NCBI GenBank assembly: GCA_900551245.1
Contig: URVC01000017.1
Coordinates: 9,171-73,170, forward strand
DNA from: an uncultured bacterium
Lineage (GTDB): Bacteria; Verrucomicrobiota; Lentisphaeria; Victivallales; Victivallaceae
Direction of reading: 5' to 3'
Length of the DNA stretch: 64,000 nucleotides
This document shows positions 55,113 to 63,932 of this stretch, piece by piece. Both the position numbers and the translations under genes were made by a program. The notes below the pieces were generated by a model. That model was given only the letters and a program-made list of their open reading frames with translations. It searched no databases and was not told the DNA's origin. The first letter of the stretch is position 1. Every line of letters starts with the position of its first letter.

Positions 55113-56483
55113 TCACGCCAGCGTTTTTTTCCAGAATTCGATCTGTTTCGCCACCTGATCGAAGCCGGTCGCGCCGGTGATGTCACGTTTGGCAACGCTC
55201 TGCTCCGGGTCGAACAGCTGGAGGAACTCCGGCGTCGCCTCCGGAATCGTTTCGCGCATCTCCTCAAGCGTCACCTCGTTGAGCCGTTTCCCGTGTTCGC
55301 GGCAATAGCGGACGAACGAACCGACCCGGTGGTGGGCGTTGCGGAACGGCACCTTGAGCTCCACCAGCTTTTCGGCAAGGTCGGTCGCCATCAGCGCCGG
55401 ATCGGACGCCGCCGCGCGCATCGCCTCCTCGCGGATCTTCATCGTCTCGATCATCGGCGGGTAGACCTTGAGGATCATCTTCGCGGTATCGAGCGCGTCG
55501 AAGATCGCCACCTTGTCCTCCTGGAGGTCACGGTTGTAGGTGAGCGGCAACCCTTTGCACATCGTGAGCAGCGCGGTGAGGTCGCCGTAGACCCGCGCCG
55601 TCTTGCCGCGGGTGAGCTCGCAGACGTCGGGATTCTTCTTCTGGGGCATCAGCGAGGAACCAGTGCAGAAGGCGTCATCGAGCTCTACAAATCCGAACTC
55701 CTGGCTGCACCAGAGGATGAGATCCTCGGAGAGGCGGCTGGCGTGCATCGCGAAGATCGCCAGAGCGTTGACCAGTTCGATGGCGAAATCACGGTCGGCG
55801 ACTGCGTCCATGCTGTTGCGGGTGACCCGTTCGAAGCCGAGTTCCCGGCAGACCATTTCGCGGTCGATCGGCAGCGTGGTTCCGGCCAGGGCGCCGGAGC
55901 CGAGCGGCATGACGTTGACGCGGCGGCGGCAGTCGGCGAGCCGTTCGGCGTCGCGGTCGAGCATTTCGACATAGGCGAGCATATGATGGGCGAAAAGCAC
56001 CACCTGCGCATGCTGAAGATGGGTGAATCCCGGCATGATGGCGCGGGGATGAGCGGCGGCCTGTCCGACCAGCGCGCGCTGGAAGGCGCGCAGTTCATCG
56101 ATGAGCAAATCGATTTCATCGCGCAGATAGAGCCGGATATCCAGCGCCACCTGATCGTTGCGGCTGCGGGCGGAGTGGACGCGGGCCCCTTCGGCGCCGA
56201 GCACGTCGATGAGCGCGCTTTCGATGTGCATGTGGATATCTTCCATCGAGATATCGTAGGTGAAATCGCCGGATTCAATGCGGCGGCGGATGTTGTCCAG
56301 CTCGGCGCGGATCGCCTCCGCGGTCGCCTCGGGGATGATCCCCCGGGCGGCGAGCATCTTCACATGCGCCTTGCTGCCTTCGATGTCGTGCTTGTAGAGT
56401 CGTTTGTCAAAAGAGATCGATTCGGAATAGAGGGCGACCTCGTCCCGAGTCGCCGAACTGAATCTGCCGCCCCAGAGAGCCAT
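55113..56483 (-). CDS. argH: Argininosuccinate lyase
   Basis: The 456-residue fumarase/aspartase superfamily enzyme has SARSRNDQVALD, the HLQHAQ histidine motif, and the signature GSSLMPQKKNPD with the catalytic serine loop. It splits argininosuccinate to arginine and fumarate, the last step of arginine synthesis. No other arg gene is adjacent. Confidence 0.96.
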   Translation of the reverse strand: MALWGGRFSSATRDEVALYSESISFDKRLYKHDIEGSKAHVKMLAARGIIPEATAEAIRAELDNIRRRIESGDFTYDISMEDIHMHIESALIDVLGAEGARVHSARSRNDQVALDIRLYLRDEIDLLIDELRAFQRALVGQAAAHPRAIMPGFTHLQHAQVVLFAHHMLAYVEMLDRDAERLADCRRRVNVMPLGSGALAGTTLPIDREMVCRELGFERVTRNSMDAVADRDFAIELVNALAIFAMHASRLSEDLILWCSQEFGFVELDDAFCTGSSLMPQKKNPDVCELTRGKTARVYGDLTALLTMCKGLPLTYNRDLQEDKVAIFDALDTAKMILKVYPPMIETMKIREEAMRAAASDPALMATDLAEKLVELKVPFRNAHHRVGSFVRYCREHGKRLNEVTLEEMRETIPEATPEFLQLFDPEQSVAKRDITGATGFDQVAKQIEFWKKTLA

Positions 56484-56581
56484 GAAACCACCTCGCAGTT
56501 GATTTTGCTGAAAAATAATCTCTTTAAAATAACCGTTCCGAAGTGGAATTTCAACGCCGGCGGCGGTATATTACGGGAATT

Positions 56582-56806
56582 ATGGCAAAAATATCCAATA
56601 AATTGAGACCGAACATCCCGGAAGCGGATCAGCTGATCTGCCCGAACTGCGGGGAGCGTCTGACTCCGGCCGATGTGGAGAACTTCGCGGCCTGTCCCTA
56701 TTGCGACTACGCGTTCCGACGCGACAGCCGCCTGGAGGATTTTGCGCTGCTGCCGGTGATCTCGCGCTGGGAAAACCGGGTCAACACCCAGTTCCCCTCC
56801 GCCTAG
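56582..56806 (+). CDS. Small zinc-ribbon protein
   Basis: The 74-residue protein has two CxxC pairs (CPNCGERLTPADVENFAACPYC) forming one zinc ribbon at about residues 20-41, with a helical tail. The ATG at 56582 lies only about 10 bp after a TATATT box (56567-56572), so the message may be nearly leaderless. The function is unknown. It is convergent with module D. Confidence 0.65.
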   Translation: MAKISNKLRPNIPEADQLICPNCGERLTPADVENFAACPYCDYAFRRDSRLEDFALLPVISRWENRVNTQFPSA

Positions 56807-56814
56807 GGGCTGAT

Positions 56815-58764
56815 TCACCGCAACAGACTCCAGTCCCCGATCCGCTCCAGCGCAGAGAGCCGAAACGCGGCCGGCCAGCCGACGTACATATCGTTGAGAT
56901 GCCCCCGTTCCTCGCAAGTTTTGCGATAGCGGGTCCAACGCGTCTGGAAGAACGCCTCGCTCTGCACACCGAACGGGCGGTAATGTCCATGCAGCCGCAG
57001 TCCCTCTTTCGGCGCGATGCAGAGAATTGCATTGCACCACAACATCCGGGCCCGAATGCGCCAGCGTTCATCCCCCGTAAGCTGCCAGAGCCGGATGAAA
57101 TCCGGAACCGCAATCGCCCCCCAGGGGTCAATCGCAGGATGCTGTGTGGAAACCGCCGTTCCTCCCGACGTATAATATCCCAGTTTCGCAAAGTCGCTTT
57201 CCGCCGGATACAGGGCGTCGTAGTGAAACGCCCAGGAAAAGAAATAATACGCCGCCTTCAACGCGCTTTCCAGATACCGGTCCACACCGGTCAGATCCAA
57301 CAGTTCAAGGGAGCAGAAAAGAAATGGATAGGCGGTCTCCTTGTCGATGCAGGCGCAATCGATCGCCCCGGCAAGACAGACGAAATGATCCAGATTCCGC
57401 TTCTGATAGAGATCAAACGCCCGGCGGGCGCACTCCAGATACTTTGCGGCGCCGGTCTCCCGGTATACCTCCAGCAGCGCCATGATCATGAAACCGCCGA
57501 TCGTGCCGCCGGACGCCTCTTTCCGGCCCTCCACGCTCCATTTCAACCCGAACCCGTCTGTTTCATCGTAATGTTCGAGAAAGAAGTCGACGAGCCGCAC
57601 GGCAAAATCGAGATAGTTGCGCCGGTCGATTCCCATGGAAGCGAGCAGACGATACGAGCTAACCGCTTCGGCGGCCGCCCAGCCGTAATTGCAGACATCC
57701 CCCGGGACATACTGTTTCGTCACGTGCCGGACATAATTGACGGGGAAAAGTCCGGAAGGCAACTGTGTCTCCATCCACCCATCCAGACAGGACAGAGCGT
57801 CGTTCAGGAATGAACGGTCGCCGCTTCGCTGAAACTCCCGGATAAAATGACGGGCCTGCTGAAACGATTGACCGGACCAGCCGGCTTCGATGATCTTATC
57901 CGGGAAAGCGATGGAATCGTCCGTCGCCGAATTGCGCATTGCATTGCGGAACATGCGGTGCCCATGAAAATCGAACATCAGAAAACGGGAATTCGCCAGC
58001 GATGCTTCGTACACCTCCTCCGGAGACAACGCCGGCACATGCCGGAACGGAAACACCTCCAGGACCCGGTCAAGCAGCGACGCACAACCGTAATGCGCCC
58101 ATTTCGGCTCGCCGAAAAAGAGATAGAAGCGACAGCAGAACTCCTCGCCCGGGTGCAGTGTCAGATATTCATCATATCGTTCCGTCATCACATCGTGATT
58201 GGAATAGGTGAACGGAGCTTCCGTGACCGGATAGTAGATCCGATGCAGAAACCGGCCGTCCCCCACCTCCACAAATGAGCAGGAGCTGCGCAGACTCGCC
58301 TCATCCCGGGCCGATGCGAACATTGCCGCAAACTGAACGGCATCTTCCGTAATGGTGCAGGAAGGGATTCCGCAGCGGTCATAGGAATAAATCCAGTTTT
58401 TCCCCTGCCACGCGGTGCCGCGGGGTTCCCTGCCGCCGCTGAGCCGGTTCCCGTCGTAACTCACACAGGGTATGGTGTATTTTTCCGGAACAAATCCGGT
58501 CATTCCCTCCATGATCAGCTTGAATCTCCGGATGCCGACGCCGTTGTTGGTCAGCTTCCGCTCCACGGCAAAGAGTCCGTCGCCAAGCTCCTGAATCTGT
58601 TCCGAGGCCAAAAATCCCGCCCCGCGGAAACGGGCGCCCTCCTCCACGGTCATGGCGGTCTCTTCCCCATTGCATTCGATCACCGGCGGGCGCAGTTCAA
58701 ACATCCAGCCGGGCTGGGGCTCCTGTGTCATTCGGCAGCCTTCTGCCTCCTTCACGAAAAACAT
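56815..58764 (-). CDS. Cytoplasmic (alpha/alpha)6-type protein, possibly glycosidase or lyase (module D)
   Basis: The 649-residue protein has no signal peptide. An N-terminal beta-sandwich half (about 1-245) is followed by a helical-toroid half (about 250-640) with repeated helix pairs (FVCLAGAIDCACIDKETAYPFLFCSLELLDLTG, DPWGAIAVPDFIRLWQLTG). The fold is that of six-hairpin glycosidases and some polysaccharide lyases. The exact family was not recognised. It is the last gene of the module D operon, 17 bp after the secreted hydrolase, and would act on imported products. Confidence 0.6.
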   Translation of the reverse strand: MFFVKEAEGCRMTQEPQPGWMFELRPPVIECNGEETAMTVEEGARFRGAGFLASEQIQELGDGLFAVERKLTNNGVGIRRFKLIMEGMTGFVPEKYTIPCVSYDGNRLSGGREPRGTAWQGKNWIYSYDRCGIPSCTITEDAVQFAAMFASARDEASLRSSCSFVEVGDGRFLHRIYYPVTEAPFTYSNHDVMTERYDEYLTLHPGEEFCCRFYLFFGEPKWAHYGCASLLDRVLEVFPFRHVPALSPEEVYEASLANSRFLMFDFHGHRMFRNAMRNSATDDSIAFPDKIIEAGWSGQSFQQARHFIREFQRSGDRSFLNDALSCLDGWMETQLPSGLFPVNYVRHVTKQYVPGDVCNYGWAAAEAVSSYRLLASMGIDRRNYLDFAVRLVDFFLEHYDETDGFGLKWSVEGRKEASGGTIGGFMIMALLEVYRETGAAKYLECARRAFDLYQKRNLDHFVCLAGAIDCACIDKETAYPFLFCSLELLDLTGVDRYLESALKAAYYFFSWAFHYDALYPAESDFAKLGYYTSGGTAVSTQHPAIDPWGAIAVPDFIRLWQLTGDERWRIRARMLWCNAILCIAPKEGLRLHGHYRPFGVQSEAFFQTRWTRYRKTCEERGHLNDMYVGWPAAFRLSALERIGDWSLLR

Positions 58765-58781
58765 CGCTTGAATTCCTTTTC

Positions 58782-61700
58782 TTACTTTCTCGTCAATTCA
58801 TAGGCAAACACGGTTCCATACGAAGAAAACACATTCGCCTCAAACTGTATGACGCCGTCATTGATTTCCGGTTTCAATTCTCCGATGCGCCGCCCGGCTG
58901 GAGATACGGCGTAGAGGCGGCAATCCTCCAACGCATTCCGCAGACGGAGCCGGATCGTCGCCTCCCCGCGGGCGGCGAGCCACCCCGGCCCTCCCCACGC
59001 TTCCAGACGATTGCGCTTTCGATCCGCAAACCGGGTTCCCTCCGGCAATGCGTCGGTAAGATGCAGGATCAGAATCCGCTTTGAATCCGCCAACGGCAGA
59101 CGGTCACAGGGAAGGCAGGCGAAGACGCCGCGACCGACGCGGTTTTTCACCTCGAAAACTCCTTTTCCGCCGGAACTGCCCGGCGGGAGGACAACCGCTT
59201 CCCCGCCTGAAGAACAGACCTCGAATATCCCGCGCCGACGATCGAGGACAACGCTTCCGGAAGCATCGGCGAAGCGCTCTTCTGCCGGATTCCACTGGCC
59301 GGGCCGCAGCAGCTTCCGCGCCTGGAGATCCTGCAGAAGAGTTCTGTCCGGCCGGACCGTCACCACCCCCTTCTCCGGTGCAAAGATGCTGCCGACCTGA
59401 GCCATCAGCCCCAGCCGGTTCAGTTCGGAGGAATCTCTTTCGCCGAAATCACACCATGCACGCTTCGAATAATCCACCGCGAATTTCTGTTCTGCCGGCG
59501 CAACTCCCCCCGGCAGAAACAACGCGGCTCCAATCCGCAGCGAGAGTGACTTGACCGGGTCGCTCGAACTGTCGAAATGCCATGCCACTGCCTTCTGCGG
59601 CTGATAATGCACAAATTGAAAGATGCCGTCCCAGTCCTGCAACGCGGCATAAGCGCCGGTCAGTACACCCCCTTCCGCCCGAAACGCATTGGGCGCGGCA
59701 AAATCGAACTCCGTCACCAGAAACGGCCGTCCGAAGATCCTCGCCCCGAACAGCACGCCGGGGGCCGCGGCATAGCGGGAGATCGACGAAAGGTTGGTGT
59801 GCGCCGCCGGATACTTCCACCATCCGCCCAGAAATTCCGGGTGATCCCAGTAGAAATGGTTCTCCACAAAGTCGTACTGCCGCCGCATCATCGTCAGAGC
59901 GGGAGAGGTCAGAAAATTCTGGTCGGATATCATGCAGCGAAGCCCGAGATCACGGACAAATTTTTTCATCTCCTGAAATCTGGAATCATATAACTCCCGC
60001 AGGAAACGGGAAAAACCGGATCCTGAGACGACGCGATCCCGCCGGAGATCCCCCTGTTCACTCTTCCATTGCTCAAAACGCTTCCGATACAGCGCCGCAA
60101 CCTCCGGAGTCCGATTCCAATAGACCGAAAGGGTGTCTTCATTGACCAGCGAAACGGAGACAAGAGCGGGATCCTCCTTCCAGGTCAAGCCGGTATACGG
60201 ATTTCTGTGGTTGAGCCAGTTCGCCGTAAAACGCTTCCAATTCTCCATCACGGAATCCAATACGAACAGCAGAGGCTTGAATGTCTCCTGCCACACTCTC
60301 TGCCCCGGGAATTCCGGAATCTCACCGACCTCAAGATGGCGGGAGACGTAGAGATCCGAAACAATATAAATTCCGCGCTGTTTCAAACAGAAAACCAGAT
60401 AGTCGAGCTGATCCATCCGCACCGGATCAAGTTCCGTGGAACGCCCCCCTTCCCGCTTGACCATGTAGGGGTCATGATGGTGAATCCGAACGGCGTTGTA
60501 ACCGCAGGCCGCCAGTTGCCCGGCCAGCGCTTCCGCCCCGGCTTTGTCCAGAAACTGCACCAGCCGGGAAAGATTGACACCGAAAAAGCGAACCCTCGTC
60601 TGCGGCCGGTTCTCGAACACGATATGACCGTTCCGGATGACCGGGCGGCCGAATTTTCCGGCAGGTGCATCAAGCCGCCAGGAGAAATCAAGAACAGATC
60701 CCGGTTCAATCTTCGATACGCTATCAACCGGCTGCCACTCCTTGTTTCTGACGATGAAGCAGGGTGTTCCGACCTGCCGGACAACCGGCGTCGAAGCGAC
60801 GGAGGCGGCAACAATTCCCCACGGAGAAGTCAGAGAACTGCGGAAACGGATTTTCTCCACAGGTTTATCCGGAATCGCATAACCGGAGCGATACAACCCG
60901 ATCATTGCGCTGCGGTTCATCTTCGACCAGACCACATCGCCGTTCTTCCGGGAGACCGGATTCCACCAGTTGCCGACATCCGCCCCCGTCACAGAAATCC
61001 GGGTGACGGACCGGTCCGTATGAAACAGCTCCACCGTGCCGATTTCAGTCGTGGAACTTCCCGGCGGCCAGGCGATGGCATGAAGCAGATAAAAGTATTT
61101 GCCCTGCACCGGCTTCTGCTGAAACGCCTCCGCACTGCGCGGGAAATACATCCGATGTTTCCCCGCCAGCATGATGCAGGACCGCCCGGAATTTTGTTCC
61201 GGCGACAGGATATTGAACTGCGTATTGTGCCAGTTCTGAAGGCCGGCAGGCAGCTCCCGCAAATCGTTTTCCCGCCCCTGGTCCGTCCAGCCCCCCTTCC
61301 GGTCATCCGAGATTTCATCGGCAAATCCGGCATTGGCGGCCGCGGCAAGATCGAGCGGTTGCGATTGATACTTTTGCAGAGAAATTTTCAAAGAAAGCTT
61401 CGCTGCAGAGCCGGCCGGTTCGAAATAGATCCGCAAAGAAAAGGTGTCTTTGCCGAAACAACGATCGTCCTGCAGCAGCAACCTGAATTTACCCGAGATG
61501 GTAACCACGCTTCCATTCAACAGAAAGACCAGCTGCCGCACCTCCCCGCGGAACAAGACGGCCTGCTTCCGTGTTCCGGCCGGAACTGTCGGAAAGGATA
61601 TCTTTTTTCCATCGACAAAAATCTCCCGTCCGCCCAGCGAGTTCGCCGGCAGTCGCACGGCGCTCAATACCAGTTCGTTTACCGCGGAGTTTTTCGACAG

Positions 61701-62015
61701 ACGAAACTCCGCAGAATAGTCCATCTCGCCATTTCCGCTCCGGCACGTCGTCTGACGGAATGTACCAGAAATATCCGGCTTCAGTTCCACGCGACAGAGC
61801 AGCCGGGCATTTCCTGAATCCTGTTCAAAACCCTGTTTTTGAAACACACTGGAATTGGTGCTGTGGAAATTCCATCGCCGATCAAACATGGCGGGAATCA
61901 ACCGCAACTCATCCAGACGGATTTCGCCGTTGTCGGCGACATGGAGCACCGGCTCCGCCGCAGCCGCGAAAAGAGCGGCAGCCAGACTGCCGGCCAGCAG
62001 AAGAATTCGGATCAT
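58782..62015 (-). CDS. Large secreted clan GH-A glycoside hydrolase (module D)
   Basis: The protein has 1077 residues with a signal peptide (1-20, AAAAEP). Beta-sandwich domains (about 25-430) precede a TIM barrel (about 450-850) with NAVRIHHHD, acid/base E626 in LVNEDT and nucleophile E769 in LVTEFDF, as in GH5-type enzymes. C-terminal beta domains follow (about 870-1077). It lies 11 bp after the pseudopilin stop, so the two are surely co-translated. The family number is not certain. Confidence 0.75.
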   Translation of the reverse strand: MIRILLLAGSLAAALFAAAAEPVLHVADNGEIRLDELRLIPAMFDRRWNFHSTNSSVFQKQGFEQDSGNARLLCRVELKPDISGTFRQTTCRSGNGEMDYSAEFRLSKNSAVNELVLSAVRLPANSLGGREIFVDGKKISFPTVPAGTRKQAVLFRGEVRQLVFLLNGSVVTISGKFRLLLQDDRCFGKDTFSLRIYFEPAGSAAKLSLKISLQKYQSQPLDLAAAANAGFADEISDDRKGGWTDQGRENDLRELPAGLQNWHNTQFNILSPEQNSGRSCIMLAGKHRMYFPRSAEAFQQKPVQGKYFYLLHAIAWPPGSSTTEIGTVELFHTDRSVTRISVTGADVGNWWNPVSRKNGDVVWSKMNRSAMIGLYRSGYAIPDKPVEKIRFRSSLTSPWGIVAASVASTPVVRQVGTPCFIVRNKEWQPVDSVSKIEPGSVLDFSWRLDAPAGKFGRPVIRNGHIVFENRPQTRVRFFGVNLSRLVQFLDKAGAEALAGQLAACGYNAVRIHHHDPYMVKREGGRSTELDPVRMDQLDYLVFCLKQRGIYIVSDLYVSRHLEVGEIPEFPGQRVWQETFKPLLFVLDSVMENWKRFTANWLNHRNPYTGLTWKEDPALVSVSLVNEDTLSVYWNRTPEVAALYRKRFEQWKSEQGDLRRDRVVSGSGFSRFLRELYDSRFQEMKKFVRDLGLRCMISDQNFLTSPALTMMRRQYDFVENHFYWDHPEFLGGWWKYPAAHTNLSSISRYAAAPGVLFGARIFGRPFLVTEFDFAAPNAFRAEGGVLTGAYAALQDWDGIFQFVHYQPQKAVAWHFDSSSDPVKSLSLRIGAALFLPGGVAPAEQKFAVDYSKRAWCDFGERDSSELNRLGLMAQVGSIFAPEKGVVTVRPDRTLLQDLQARKLLRPGQWNPAEERFADASGSVVLDRRRGIFEVCSSGGEAVVLPPGSSGGKGVFEVKNRVGRGVFACLPCDRLPLADSKRILILHLTDALPEGTRFADRKRNRLEAWGGPGWLAARGEATIRLRLRNALEDCRLYAVSPAGRRIGELKPEINDGVIQFEANVFSSYGTVFAYELTRK

Positions 62016-62026
62016 CTTACACCTCT

Positions 62027-62827
62027 CTAATAACGGTCCGCGTAGTAGCTCCAGAAGGGATCTTCGTAGCTGCAGACCGGAATCTCCTGACCTTTCCGGT
62101 ATTCCACGTGCCCGTCCGCCATCGCCACATTGATTCCGCCGTTGTGCCGCCAGACCGCGCCTTTGGCGGCATCCTGCTCCGGCCCGAAATCTTCATTGAT
62201 GCCGCAAAGCTGGCCGCGGCGGGAAAAGATTGCGGGGGGAGTCCAGCCGACGGCGTAGTAATTCATGTCGAAGACCGCGGCGAGCAACGAGGGCTTCCGA
62301 ATCATCGAGAGCGTGCGTCGACTGACACTCTTCCATTGCGCCTCCGGGAAGAAGCCGCAGAAATCCTTGGAATTGTCTTCCCGGACCTGGCAGGCGTTCG
62401 CCCCATAATGAACCCCGCCGATTCCGGTGCTGTTTCTGAGGCCGGTATAGTTGGACGAAGGACAGGCAAACGGAGCCCGCACCTGCGTACCATCCACATA
62501 TCCCCAGTCGGTCGGCGTCGTTCTGGTCATATAGGCATAGAGCATCGACTGCCACTTCCCCATGCTCGTGGTGATGTTGCCGCCCCAGCTGGGAATCCTG
62601 CCGCCGTTGTCATCGACATACATCGCCATCGTCATCATGATCTGCTTCAAATTGTTGGTGCAAGTGATGCTCCTGGCGCGTTCCCGCGCGTTCTGCAGGG
62701 CGGGCAGCAGCATTGCCGCCAGAATTGCAATGACAGCAATTGTGACTAACAATTCAATCAGCGTAAAGGATCCATGTTCCGGAAAAACCGCCTTCCCCCA
62801 TCTCGTCGACCTGAAACTCTCTTTCAT
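62027..62827 (-). CDS. Pseudopilin-like prepilin-type protein (module D)
   Basis: The protein has 266 residues from the ATG at 62827, which has AAGGGAAG 3 bases before it. The ATG at 62842 has no ribosome site. The leader of about 20 residues is followed by FTLIELLVT with Glu +5 and a membrane helix. Ser precedes the cut site. The soluble part contains CTNNLKQIM, ACPSSN and the late HNGGINVAMADGHVEY signature. It is the first gene of an operon with a hydrolase and an (alpha/alpha)6 protein. Confidence 0.9.
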   Translation of the reverse strand: MKESFRSTRWGKAVFPEHGSFTLIELLVTIAVIAILAAMLLPALQNARERARSITCTNNLKQIMMTMAMYVDDNGGRIPSWGGNITTSMGKWQSMLYAYMTRTTPTDWGYVDGTQVRAPFACPSSNYTGLRNSTGIGGVHYGANACQVREDNSKDFCGFFPEAQWKSVSRRTLSMIRKPSLLAAVFDMNYYAVGWTPPAIFSRRGQLCGINEDFGPEQDAAKGAVWRHNGGINVAMADGHVEYRKGQEIPVCSYEDPFWSYYADRY

Positions 62828-62852
62828 TTTCTTCCCTTTCATGTTGCTACAG

Positions 62853-62866
62853 GGTATAGCTATACC
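62853..62866. promoter_or_regulatory. 14-bp palindromic operator before module D
   Basis: GGTATAGCTATACC is a perfect palindrome. It lies between the LacI gene stop and the pseudopilin start and recurs exactly at 63910 before the LacI gene. On the minus strand it covers the likely -10 of module D (TATAGC or TATACC). Confidence 0.75.
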
Positions 62867-62890
62867 TTTGGGTTCCGAAAAAAGACTTTT

Positions 62891-63898
62891 CTACAACAGA
62901 CGACAGGAACAGGGTGTCAGCAGGGACGGATCTTCCTTACCTGTCAGGCAACTTAGAATAAACTCGGCTCCTCGCCGGCCGAGTTCGGTTTCCGGCAGCA
63001 GAATTGTCCCGGAATAATCACATTTTTTCGCACTGTATTCCCCGGCGGAAAGGAAACAGGTGACCGTCTTATGCGACTGCCGGAGCCGGTCCGAGCCCGC
63101 CAGCCACATCAGGCGCTCCATGAAGTAGAAGTTATAGAAAAACAGAACATCGTAATGCTGCTCCTGCTGCAAAACCTGCTGCAATGCAGAAGTAACCGAC
63201 TCCTCCCGGGTGCTGTCGAACAAAATTCCCTCACACGCAACTCCACGTTTCCCGCATTCCTTTCGGAGGGTCTCATAACGCAGCCTCCGGGAAAAATGAA
63301 CTTCTGCAGACTGAAACTCCGGACCAATCCAGCAGACGCGCTTCACCGCTTTGGTCAGAATCCGCTCCAACAGCTCAATCATGGCGGTCTGCTCATCGAA
63401 AACCAAGCTCCGGATCGCGGAATCCCCCGGATTCCGATTCAGCCAGACCGTCGGCAATTGGAGCCGGGCAATCCGCTCATCCACTTCCGGAGGCACCCAG
63501 CCCCCGGAAATACCGATCACCCCGTCGGCCGACCGCATGGAGAAAAAATCCGAATGGGATATCTGCCGGGTAACCGGATCGAAGAACACCGGTTCCAGCA
63601 CCAGGGAATACGGAGTTCCAGCCAGTGCGGTTGTCGCGCCGTTGAGATAACTCATGAGCTGAGCCTGAATGCTCGTCTCCGGCGAGCCGTATTGCAGCAG
63701 CACACAACCGATCCGGTGAAATTGAGCCGTCTTCATCGCATGTGCCGCGAAGTTGGGCAGATAGTGATATTTCTGCACCACTTCATCCAGCCGTTTTCTG
63801 ACCGTTTCCCCCACCAGCGCCCGGTTTTTGAAATAGAGCGAAACAGTTTTCTGGGAGACTCCGGTTTTGCGTGCGATAAATGTTTGACTGACGATCAT
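62891..63898 (-). CDS. LacI family transcription regulator (module D)
   Basis: The 335-residue protein has a LacI-type helix-turn-helix (SQTFIARKTGVSQKTVSLYFKN, residues 4-25) and hinge region (YHYLPNFAAHAMKT). The sugar-sensor domain covers about 62-335 (ADGVIGISGGWVPPEVD, KRVCWIGPEFQ). It lies upstream of module D in the same direction with only about 60 bp between. The same palindrome occurs before both units. It most likely represses the module and itself until a sugar ligand binds. Confidence 0.92.
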   Translation of the reverse strand: MIVSQTFIARKTGVSQKTVSLYFKNRALVGETVRKRLDEVVQKYHYLPNFAAHAMKTAQFHRIGCVLLQYGSPETSIQAQLMSYLNGATTALAGTPYSLVLEPVFFDPVTRQISHSDFFSMRSADGVIGISGGWVPPEVDERIARLQLPTVWLNRNPGDSAIRSLVFDEQTAMIELLERILTKAVKRVCWIGPEFQSAEVHFSRRLRYETLRKECGKRGVACEGILFDSTREESVTSALQQVLQQEQHYDVLFFYNFYFMERLMWLAGSDRLRQSHKTVTCFLSAGEYSAKKCDYSGTILLPETELGRRGAEFILSCLTGKEDPSLLTPCSCRLL

Positions 63899-63909
63899 GC
63901 CTCACCTTC

Positions 63910-63932
63910 GGTATAGCTATACCTAAATTATA
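63910..63932. promoter_or_regulatory. Operator and -10 box of the module D LacI gene
   Basis: GGTATAGCTATACC (63910-63923) lies directly downstream of a minus-strand TATAAT (63927-63932), over the expected start of transcription, where a bound repressor would block initiation. No convincing -35 is visible. The last 68 bases of the window hold no gene. Confidence 0.7.

Noticed and set aside
53112..56606. A 1164-codon open frame on the plus strand across tsf, rpsB and argH
   Set aside because: It spans three conserved minus-strand genes and their spacers, and has no start signal or recognisable domain.
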